A stretch of DNA of 64,000 nucleotides, taken from NCBI GenBank assembly GCA_022432975.1, contig CM039509.1, positions 11,498,621 through 11,562,620 of the forward strand, written 5' to 3'. Under the pieces are notes generated by a model. That model was given only the letters and a program-made list of their open reading frames with translations. It did not search any database and was not told the DNA's origin. The position numbers and the translations under genes are program-made. This document shows positions 22,601 through 31,865 of this stretch, piece after piece. The stretch comes from Begonia masoniana (Eukaryota; Streptophyta; Magnoliopsida; Cucurbitales; Begoniaceae). The first letter of the stretch is position 1. Every line of letters begins with the position of its first letter.

Positions 22601-22819
22601 AGACAAATCTAGCTTGTTAGTATTTAAAACATCTTCCTTGTACGTGAGAAGGATCATTGGCTGTTTGTGGGTAATGGCTTGTTTCAGATCACTCTTGGTT
22701 GCAAAGAGATTCTGTTTAGAAATGGATGAACTCTCTTGTTTTCTCTCAGGTTTTCCTTGTTTCCACTCTTTTCTTTCTTGTTCACTCGATTTCTGCAACC
22801 TAATTTGATCTGCAAAGAC

Positions 22820-23190
22820 CTCTCTCGGGGATAAGGGTACTAATGTGATTGGCTTGTGTTATGGGTGAATGAATACTTGTTGGTGAAACCATCATGTTGC
22901 ACTCTTCGATCAAATTGCCACGGTCTTCCCAACAGGATATGACTAGCTTGCATCGGTACCACGTCGCACTTCACTTCGTCTTCGTACTTTCCAATCCGAA
23001 AGGGTACCACCACTTGCTTGGTGACACGTACCTCCCCACTATCATTCAACCATTGCAGCTTGTAAGGTCGTGGATGTTTCAAAGTTAACAATCCCAATTT
23101 CTCCACCATAGAAGCACTAGCCACGTTGGTACAACTTCCCCCGTCGACTATGACGCTACACACTTTGTCTTTCACGTGGCACCGGGTGTG
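22820..23190 (-). pseudogene. Element C aspartic protease
   Basis: Processes gag-pol. Active-site motif SVIVDGGSCTNVAS at about 23115-23160, with the same DGGS form as element B. The domain runs in frame with gag through LKHPRPYKLQWLNDSGEVRV to CDVVPMQASHILLGRPWQFDRR (about 22900-22975), the conserved C-terminal strand. The frame is lost near 22860, where a short insertion or deletion replaces the link to the RT module; the following frame resumes near 22798 with a glutamate/lysine-rich linker. Gag and protease share a frame, so this family makes one gag-pol polyprotein. Confidence 0.9.
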
Positions 23191-23389
23191 GAAAATATTT
23201 TCTCGCTGCACCTTATCATCTTCGTCCTCCTTTATCTGTGCACTCAAGGCACGTCGTGCAACCAAAAGGAAGTCTCCGTTGGCAGCTCCTACCTCCTCAT
23301 CATCCGTGGAAACATACTCCAATGACGGCATATCTGATTCACCCTCGTCATCACTAGCCTCGGACTCGATCTCTCCACTCTCCCGCAAC

Positions 23390-24469
23390 ACCATCACTCG
23401 CTTATTTGGGCATTCACTCGCGATATGTCCTCTCCCAAGACATTTGAAACACTTGATCTCACTGGAGCGATTGGGTGTAGGGATTGGTTTGGCCTGGTTG
23501 GAAGAGGGCGTAGTTGTTGCCCGCTGTTCAAACTTACCCTTGGAAGTGGAGGGACTCTCTTCCTTCTTCGGATACTTTGGCTTCCAAGGCGTTTGGTTCA
23601 AGCTATGTTGACGGTTACTACTACGTCGCTGTTGCTGTCTCTCTACCTTCAAGGACATGTGAACCAAGTCTTCAATCTCGACATAATGATGTAGCTCAAC
23701 TGCGTCGGCAATCTCGCGATTCAACCCCCTCAAGAATCTAGACATTGTCGCTTCTCGATCCTCTTCGACATTGGCCCGTATCATCGTCATCTCCATATCC
23801 TTGTAATACTCATCCACACTACGACTTCCTTGCCTAAGAGTCTGCATTTGTTGTGTAGATCCGCCGGTAATGACTCGGTACAAATCGTCGTCGCAATCAC
23901 CCTCTTCATCTCTGCCCAACTCTCAATGGGAAGGTCCTCCGTCTTGCTTCGATCCAGACACAACTTATCCACCACACTATCGCATACTCTGTAAATTCTA
24001 TGGCAGCAAGTTTCACTTTCTTTCGCTCGGAGTAGTTGTGGCAATCAAAAACTAGCTCTATTTTTCGCTCCCAGTCCAGGTACTCCTCTGGATCACTTTT
24101 TCCTCGAAACTCAGGAATCTTCATCTTGATGTTTCCCAAATTATAATCAAGTCGGCCTTGGTCTTGTCTTGCACGGTCATTCCCATGCCTTCCACGACTG
24201 CCCACGGACACCCTATCAAGATCATCCTCCAAGTTTCTCTCATCAATTTCATCGGTCTCTTCCATAGGGAACTGCCTACGTTGGTTTCTTCTCAGTGCAT
24301 TATGCCCAGCCTGGGGTTGGACTCGTGTCGCAATCTGTTCCACTTGATCAATTCGCTCATTGATCTCATTGAACCCTTGTCTCATCAGCCGCCTCATCTC
24401 CCCCATGATCGCCTCCATTTGTAAATTTGGCATGTTAGCTGGACGTTGGTTGTCTTCTGCGTCGGACAT
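23390..24469 (-). pseudogene. Element C gag (broken)
   Basis: Particle protein. ATG at 24467-24469 gives MSDAEDNQRPANMPN; I chose it because it opens the frame next to the leader and begins an amphipathic helix-rich region (EAIMGEMRRLMRQGFNEINE) common at gypsy gag N-termini. The gag core follows: MKIPEFRGKSDPEEYLDWER (about 24065-24130), SWAEMKRV and GSRSVDEYYKDMEMTMIRA. A serine/glutamine/basic linker leads to one CCHC zinc knuckle CFKCLGRGHIASEC (about 23410-23455), the RNA-binding motif. Two frame changes near 23900-24000 disrupt the core. Length to the knuckle is about 360 residues, normal for the family. Confidence 0.9.
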
Positions 24470-25812
24470 GGTTAGGTATTCTCTGCAAGAACGTAGAAGG
24501 TGAAGTAAAATAGGACCTCACAACACTCCCTCACGTGTTTCACTCGAAAATGTGGAAAATCACTCAATTTCACTCTGTTTGCTCTCAATAATATTGGCTT
24601 TTACCTTAGATATGCTCACCCCACTCGTGCCTTTTCCACATCGATTTTTTTTTTTTTTTTTTTTAAAAAAACTAATCAAATAGTAATAAATGAGTTTTCC
24701 TGCAATAACAAAAAAAACTGACAAACCAAAATAAAAAGAACAAATAAATAAATAAATAAATAAATAATGGCAAAATAAGTACTACAATTACGAAACAAAT
24801 AAGAAAGTAAAAGGTGAAGAAATATAGGACCTCACAGCACTCCCTCACGTGTTTCACTCGAAATGAGAAAAATCACTCAATTGCACTCGTGTTTACACTC
24901 AATAATATTGGCTGTTACCCTCTAATATGCTCACTCACTCGTGCCTTTTTCCACTTGAATTCTCTTTGATTTCTTTCAAAACTAACCGAATAGTAATGAA
25001 AGTTCACAAGTGGCGAACTAAACAAGACAAACCAAAATAACAGACACTACAATTAGTGATGAAAGAACTAGCTCAAAATAATCAGAATAGTATAAGGATG
25101 CAAAGGAACAATCCAATGAGATAAGGTAGTTGAATAGATTTAGAGAATCACAATTTTTTTTTTTTTTTTTTTTTTTTGAATTTGTAACCGAATTGGTAAC
25201 CGAATTTGTAACAGAATTGGTAACCGAATTTGTAGATAACGTTTTAGAGACCAAATCAAATCGGATTTTACGTTCAGGTATGATTTGGAAAGATAACAAT
25301 CTCATCTAACAACTTAAAGAATAACATTTCGCAATCGGAATCGTTATCAAGATGAAAACTGCGAAATACTTTTGAGCATCACCAATCCTTGATAGTTACA
25401 AAATTTCACTTTTGAATAAGAAAACAAGATCCGATTTTGACGTTTCAATACAGATCGGAAAGATAAAACACTAATTCACAAATCATAAGATGCTGACAAT
25501 TTTGTTTGAGGTCTAGAAAATATTCGAATGATTAAAATGGTTTTAAACCAGATTCGAGTACACCAGAACGAATCGACGACAGTTACAAAACTATGAATTT
25601 GAATAGGCAAACAAGATCCGATTTTGACGTTTCAACACAGATCGGAAAGCTAACACGTCGTTCTATGATTCATATGAAGACGATGTTTTCGTTTGACGCA
25701 TATGTGAATAGCGAATCAACGAGACAAATTGAAACAGATTTCAAGACTCAAGAACCAAATTTATGAAACAGAACAAAACGAAAAGGAGGGATAGAACCTG
25801 ACGAACTCGATT
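24470..25812 (-). other. Element C 5' leader with internal repeats
   Basis: Untranslated 1.3-kb leader. A direct repeat of about 125 bp (cactccctcacgtgtttcactcg ... caataatattggct) occurs at about 24510-24635 and 24825-24950, spaced 314 bp. Poly-T runs lie at 24645-24664 and 25154-25177. An AAAT microsatellite lies at about 24740-24768. A 12-bp minisatellite lies at 25178-25235. A pair of gatccgattttgacgtttca boxes occurs at about 25430 and 25616. No convincing coding sequence; packaging signals may lie here, which is inference. Confidence 0.85.
25178..25235. repeat. 12-bp minisatellite in element C leader
   Basis: About 4.8 tandem units of gaatt(t/g)gtaac(c/a). On the minus strand one frame reads a TNSV tetrapeptide repeat, but it is next to a poly-A/T run and far from gag, so it is taken as non-coding. 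Confidence 0.9.
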
Positions 25813-25814
25813 TG

Positions 25815-25826
25815 GCTCTGATACCA
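25815..25826 (-). other. Element C primer-binding site (initiator tRNA-Met)
   Basis: Plus strand gctctgatacca; minus strand TGGTATCAGAGC, continuing CAA. It is separated by two bases from the 5' LTR edge at 25829, the classic placement. Confidence 0.95.
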
Positions 25827-25828
25827 AA

Positions 25829-26496
25829 TGATGCAAACCACGCCAACGATGTGACGATGACCCACGATCAAAATATTGGCGTCGTCGCTAACCCAGAATC
25901 TACAAGTTCGAAAAGGAAATCCTTGACCCGAAATCTATATAGATCCGAACCTTGGAATGAGGAGGACGCCACAAACGAATATGCCTGTTCGTTTGATAAG
26001 TCAGATTTTGAACGCCACAAGGAGAACCTTGATAAGTTCGGAGTTTCTTCAAGAAACTAAGAGAAATTCTCTCACAATTAGATAAAACCTGAATACCCTT
26101 TTTATTCAACTAGGAATGAATTTATAGGCATGAAACACCCCTTCATGCTAGGGTTTCAAGAACAAAATTTCTATCTTGTCCTTGTAACTCTTAATTAAAA
26201 TAATGACAATTGCTAAAATAATGACAACTTATGACTTGACATACGACAAGTACTTTTTAAACCCTAAAAAAACGACAATCGAATTAACTAAATAAATAAA
26301 ACGAAAATGACATAAAAATCATCCCAAAACAGCTTGGATTAAGAGAACAATCTCTGGTTCTTGCTTCTGAATGCAATTTCCTTCTTGAGGTAAGATTTGA
26401 CGGACCAAATTGCTCATTTGCTCTTTGATCTGCTTTGCCTTTGCTCTCGTTATTGGTCCATCCACTTGTAATGTATCCGTCTTGAGGTCCTCATCA
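25829..26496 (-). repeat. Element C 5' LTR
   Basis: 668 bp, nearly identical to 19301-19968. The one difference I found is aaaattactatc (3' LTR) versus aaaatttctatc (5' LTR). As the 5' LTR it would drive transcription leftward; candidate TATA at 26121-26126 (minus). Confidence 0.95.
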
Positions 26497-29400
26497 CTAA
26501 CCATAAGTCTAGTAACACTCAACCTCATTTGCATGATACGTTCAACTCTTTTGGAACAAATCGATTGAAGTGAAGTTTCTAATGCTTGATCAAGCGCATT
26601 AATAAGTTTTAGTTTCGCATCCATGAAGTTTCTTGGGTCCTCAATCCACGCCGTTCTCTTCACTTCAAGTCAAAGCCTTGAATGTGAAATGGATAACTTA
26701 TGTTCTATCCACAGTATGTAGCACTAGACCTCATTTGCTGCTACGATCAACGTTTTTGGAACAAATCGATTGAAGTGAAGTTTTTATACTTATCAAGCGA
26801 ATACTAAGTCTTCATTAACCGTCCGTGAAGGTTGTTGGGTCCTCAATCACGTCGTTCTCATCACTTCAAGTTAAACCTTGAATGTTAAATGGATAACTTA
26901 TGTTCTATGCCACAAGTAATGTCGCACTAGACCTCATTTGCTTGCTAACGTAAAAAGCAACGTTTTTGGAACAAATCGATTGAAGGGAGTTTCTTATGCT
27001 TCAACAAGCGCATTACTAAGTCCTAATTATACGCGTCCATGGAGGATGTTGGGATCCTCAATACACGGCGTTCTTATCATTCAAGTTAACTCTTTGAATA
27101 AAATGGATAACTTGTTTCTAATCAAGTCCATGTAACCTCACCAAATTTGCTTTATCGTTCACTCTTTTGGAACCAATCGATTGAGTGACGTTTTTTAATA
27201 CTTCATCAAGCGCATTACTACTTCCTTAATTACCCGTCCGTGAAGGTTGTTGGGTCCTCAATACAACTCGTTCTCATCACTCACTTTCAAGTTAAAACTT
27301 GATGTTAAATGGATACTTTATTGTTCTAACGACAGTAATGTAAGCCTCACCTCATTAGTTGATACGATCAACTCTTTTGGAAGACAATCGTTGAAGTCAA
27401 GTTTCTTTTGCTCTCAAGCGCATTACTGAGTCTTAGTTTCGCGTCCAGGCAGGTAGTTGTCCTCAATACCTTTCTTCCTATCACTCACTCGTCAAGTTAA
27501 AGACTTGAATGTGAAATGTATACTTGGTTCTAACCACAACGTCATGTAACACTCAACGTCAGTTGTTGATACTTCAACTCTTTTGGAACACGATCGATCG
27601 ATTCAAGTTTCTTATGCTTCATCACGCGCATTGCCAAGTCTTAATTACGCTACGTGAAGGTTGTTGGTTCCTCAACACGTCGTTCCTCAATCCACTAAAG
27701 TTAAAACCTTGAATGTGAAATGGATAGCTTAGTTTCTAACTACAAGTCATGTAACACTCAACCTCATTGCTTGATACGTTCAACTCTTTTGGAACAAATC
27801 GATTCAAGTGAAGTTTCTAATGCTTCATCAAGCGCATTACTAAGTCTTAGTTACGCGTTCGTGAAGGTGTTGGGTCCTCCAATACAACGTCGTTCTCCAT
27901 CACTTCAAGTTAAAACCTGGAATGTGAAAATGTTAACGTAGTTCTAACCACAAGTCCAAGTAACACTCAACCACATTGCCTGATACTTTCACTCTTTATT
28001 TCGAACAATCGATTGAGTGAAGTGAATGTTTCAGCAAGCGCATTACTAAGTCTTCGTTTCCGCGTCCATGAAGTTTGTTTGGTCCTCAATCCACGTCGTT
28101 CTCATCACTTCAAGTTAAAACCTTGAATGTGAAATTGATAACTTAGGTTCAACCACAAGTCAAGTACACTCACACATTTGGCCTGATACGTTCAACTCTT
28201 TTCGAAAACGCATCGATTGAAGTGAAGTTCTAATGTTTCAGCAAGCGCATTACTAAGTCTTCGTTCGAGTCTTAAGTTTGTTTTGTCCCAATCCACTTCG
28301 TTCTCTTTACACGTTCAAGTCAAAGCCTTGAATGTGAAATGGAAACTTATTTCTAACCACAATAAATGTAGCACTATCCTCATTTGCTTGCTACGATCAA
28401 CTCTTTTGAATAACTTGATTGAGGGAAGTTTCTTATGCTTCATCAAGCGCATTCAATCTTTAATTACGCGTCCGAGAAGGTTGTTGGGTCCTCAATAACA
28501 CGTCGTTCTCATCACTTCAAGTTCAAACCTTGATTGTGAAATGGATGCTTAGTTTATAACTACAATCGTAACACTCAACCTCATTTGCTTGATACGTTCA
28601 ACTCTTTTTGAAACAAATATCGATTTGAATTGAAGTTTCTATCTTCACCAGCTCATTACTAAGTCGTAGTTACGCATTCATGAAGGTTGGTGGGGTCCTC
28701 AATACACGTCCGTTCTCATCACTTTTTAAGTTAAAACCTTGATGTGAAATGGATAACTTAGGTTCTAACCACAAGTCAAGTAACACTCTACCACATTTGC
28801 CGTTATACGTTGCACTCTTTTGCGAACCAATCGATTGAATGTGAGTTTCTAATGCTTCACAAGCGCATTACTAAGTCTTCCGTTTCGCGTCCATCAGTTT
28901 GGTTTGTGTCCTCATCCACGTCTTCTCTCTTCACTCAAGTCAAGCCTTGAATTGAAATGGATAACTTATGTTTAACCAAAGTAAAAGTAGCCTAAGACTC
29001 ATTGCTGCTACGGCTCAAACTCTTTGGATAACTTGATGAGTGAAGTTTCTTATGCTTCACAAGCGCATTACAAGTCTAATTACGGTCCGTGAAGGTTGTT
29101 GGGTCTCAATACACGTAGTTCTTCATCACTTCAAGTTAAAACATGAATGTTGGAATGGATAACTAGTTTCTAATACAAGTCATGTATCACTCAACCTCAT
29201 TTGCTAATAGTCAACTCTTTTGGAACAAATCGAGTTTAAAGTGAAGTTTTAAGGATTCATCAAGCCATACTAAGTCTTAATTACCCGTCGTGAAGGTTGT
29301 TGGGTCCTCAATACACGTCGTTCTCATCCACTGCAGTTAAACCTGAATGTTGAAAGGAAACTTAGGTTCTAACCACGGGTCGAGAAACACTCAAATTCAT

Positions 29401-30351
29401 TGCTTACTTACGTTCAACTCTTTTGGAACAAATCGATGAAAAAAAGTGATGTTTCTATGCTTCATCAAGACGATTAATAAAGGTCTTAGTTCGCGTGCAT
29501 GAAGTTGTTGGGTCCCAACCACGGCTTTCTCTTTACTTCAAGTCAAAGCTTGATGTGAAATGGATAACTTATGTCTAACCACAAGTAAGGTAGCACTAGA
29601 ACTCATTTGCTTGCCACGATCAACTCTTTTGGACAAAATCGATTGAAGTGAAGTCTTAGCTTCATCAAGCGCAATAACTAAGTTTTAATTACCCGTCCAT
29701 GAAGTTGTTGGGTCCTCAATACACGTCGTTCTTATCACTCAAGTAAACTTTGATATGAATGGATAACTTAGTTTATAACAACAGTAGTAAAACAACCTCA
29801 TTTGCTTGATTCGTTCAACTCTTTTGGAACAAATCGATTGAAGTGAAGTTTTTATACTTCATAAGCGCATACTAAGTCTTAATTACCCGTCCGTGGAAGG
29901 TTGTTGGGTCACTCAAATACACGCGTTAGACATCACTTAAGTTAAAACCTTGAATGTGAAATGGATATAAATTTGGTTTACCACAAGTCCCCACAAAAAT
30001 TTGTAAACCCACTCAACTCAGTTGCTTGATAGGTCAACTCTTTTGGAATAAACGATTGAAGTGAAGTTTTAAGTTTTTATCAAGCGCATTGACTATTTAG
30101 TTAGCGTCCATGAAGGTTGGTGGGTCCTCCAATACACGTCGTTATCATCACTTCAAGTTAAAACCTTGATGTGAATGGATAACTTAGGTTCTACCCACAA
30201 TTCATGTAACCACTCAACCTCATTTGCTTGCTACGTCACTCTTTTGGAACAATCGATTGAAGTAAATTTTTCTTATGCTTCATCAATCGCATTTCTAAGT
30301 CTTAATACGCGTCGTGAAGGTTGTTGGGTCCTCAATACACGTCGTTCTCAT
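26497..30351. repeat. 208-bp satellite array, tract 5, error-rich
   Basis: About 18.5 monomers. The first continues the higher-order repeat cut by element C (cataagtctagtaac variant). A 'ttcaagtcaaagcc' variant recurs at about 26655, 28305, 28925 and 29527, the last three about 600-620 bp apart, suggesting a local three-monomer order. From about 26700 onward nearly every monomer has several one-base deletions or insertions. No gene. Confidence 0.9.
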
Positions 30352-31257
30352 CAATAACCCATGCATTGCATGCTCGTCCTCCGTTTTAGAGTAGATAGGA
30401 TGGCCCAATGATACAGAACAAATCTTATCTAATCTCACAACAACCCGATTCATGAGATCCATGAAGGCTCTGGTGCATTTGTCAAACCAAAGACTACCCA
30501 AAAACTCATATGTCCATACCTTGTACGAAAAGGCAGTCTTTGGGATTCTTCGTCTTTTTCACCTTCAATTGGTATAACCTGACCTTCAGTCAATCTTAGA
30601 GAAAACTCGTCGCACCTAAGTTGTCCCCAATAAGTCTGTCACTCCTCGGTAGAGGGTACTTATTCTTGGCATTAACTTATTCAATTCTCTATAATCAATG
30701 CACTACGCATGACCATCCTTCTTCTTTACAAGAGACAGTGCACCCCACGGTGAGAAGCCTTGGGCGATTTGAATCGCCCTCCTCAACAAGTCTCCAACTG
30801 TTTCTTTAACTCTTAAGTTCTTTTGGTGCTAGTCTATATGATTGTTAGACACAGGCTCGCTCCGGGTTAACATCTAACTCACAAAGTCGACTTTCTCTAG
30901 CGGTGGTAACCCAGGAAGGTCATCTAAAAACACGTTAGGAAAGTCCGGACGTTAGGACAGTCTGAGATGTGCCTTTCCTACAAGCCGTGCGTCTAAAACG
31001 CTAGCTAAGAGCACAAATCCCCTCACAGGGAAGTCTGTGTTATGAAGTCATCACAGACTCACCTCACTCTTCCTTAGCTGAAAGGTATGTTTCAAATTAC
31101 CATGGGGTGGGAAACTCACTTCCAGTCCCTACAATCAATTGTGGCTGAATGTTTAAACACATCCGTCCTAGGATTAACATCAATCCCATTATGTCCATAA
31201 TATGAGATCGGGCATGTAAATTCATGTTCCCCCCTACCATAACATGCTATCAGGAAT
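30352..31257 (-). pseudogene. Decayed Tekay-like chromovirus fragment (protease to RT)
   Basis: The minus strand shows scattered gypsy motifs in shifting frames. SATIDCRDWKVSF lies at about 31110-31150 and matches the end of a gypsy protease. FPNVFLDDLPGLPPL lies at about 30910-30960. VKKKDGHA and CIDYRELNK are at about 30680-30735; the former reads GALSLVKKKDG where GAPVLFVKKKDG is usual. KTAFRTRYGHMSF is at about 30500-30530. FGLTNAP-like and FMDLMNRV sequences are at about 30440-30490. IYSKTEDEHAMH is at about 30355-30400, with the expected FIDD catalytic segment damaged. The wording (YRELNK, RYGH, FMDLMN) is Tekay/Del-like, unlike elements B and C. No LTR is identifiable. The fragment runs into the N gap, so its 5' end is unknown. 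Confidence 0.75.
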
Positions 31258-31357
31258 NNNNNNNNNNNNNNNNNNNNNNNNNNNNNNNNNNNNNNNNNNN
31301 NNNNNNNNNNNNNNNNNNNNNNNNNNNNNNNNNNNNNNNNNNNNNNNNNNNNNNNNN
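31258..31357. other. Assembly gap, 100 N
   Basis: Exactly 100 consecutive n characters, the conventional placeholder for a scaffold gap of unknown size. Translations across it are meaningless. Confidence 1.
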
Positions 31358-31680
31358 AGGTTCTTACATACTTGTACAAAATATGTGATAGATTAACACA
31401 AAGAGGTGACCAAGGAAAATCCGTCGCAAACGCGGTTCACTCTTACCCTTCTTTCCTTATACCTGAAAAGCATAAAAAGCGTTGAGGAATACAACCTCAA
31501 TCTTAGATGACACACATACACTACCAATCTGCATACCAGTTTCCAGTATTATTTAGTTTCTTCTCAGTTTCTCCTTTAGAAACGTTTGATGGGTACGACG
31601 ACCAGACACTGCAATCACTAATGGCCAAGCCTGCTCAGAGTCCCTCTCTTCGTTTTTGGCGCACCACCACATTTCCCTAT
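31358..31680. other. Unassigned non-satellite sequence beside the gap
   Basis: About 320 bp with no match to the satellite or to elements B and C that I can see. It has no frame with recognisable motifs. Its position next to the chromovirus fragment suggests it belongs to the same broken insertion, but the gap prevents proof. Confidence 0.5.
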
Positions 31681-31860
31681 TTGATGGGGGGTGCCCTTCA
31701 CCTATTCAACAGGGGGTGTGCCCGCACCTCTTAGCATAGGGTGAACCCTTCCCTATTAAGCAGGGGGTGTGCCCTCACCTATTATGCAGGGGTGTGCCAT
31801 CAACCTATTGCGGGGGTGTGCCCTTCACCTATTCGCAGGGTTGGAAACCCTTCACACCTT
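31681..31860. repeat. 26-28 bp GC-rich minisatellite
   Basis: About six imperfect tandem units built on cacctatt(n)gcagggggtgtgcc, varying in length by small indels. It is G-rich on the plus strand (runs of five or six G) in a window that is otherwise AT-rich, which makes it stand out. It ends a few bases before the satellite resumes at about 31866. Confidence 0.85.
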
Positions 31861-31865
31861 TTTTT

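Larger units (their letters stand above)
19301..26496 (-). mobile_element. Element C: young full-length Ty3/gypsy retrotransposon, CRM-like
   Basis: A 7196-bp element flanked by TSD CTAAC (19296-19300 and 26497-26501). On the minus strand: 5' LTR 25829-26496, PBS, about 1.35-kb leader, a single gag-pol frame from 24469, polypurine tract, 3' LTR 19301-19968. The LTRs are both 668 bp and I found only one difference (near 19638 versus 26166), so insertion was recent. [11 protein letters not shown] in RT and a polyprotein that ends inside the LTR fit the CRM clade of centromeric chromoviruses; no canonical chromodomain is evident. Several one-base frameshifts break the coding region, many in short base runs. 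The insertion splits a satellite higher-order repeat, and the empty-site equivalent is at about 18250-18265. Confidence 0.96.

Noticed and set aside
22435..22808. Plus-strand frames opposite the element C RT and gag
   Set aside because: They are antisense shadows of the gag-pol coding strand with no recognisable motif.
25815..25826. tRNA-Met gene fragment
   Set aside because: Only the 12-15 bases complementary to a tRNA 3' end are present, at the position expected for a retrotransposon primer-binding site.
31116..31379. An 87-codon frame spanning the N gap
   Set aside because: It contains a run of unknown residues from the 100-N gap. Only the few residues outside it carry information, and these belong to the decayed protease.
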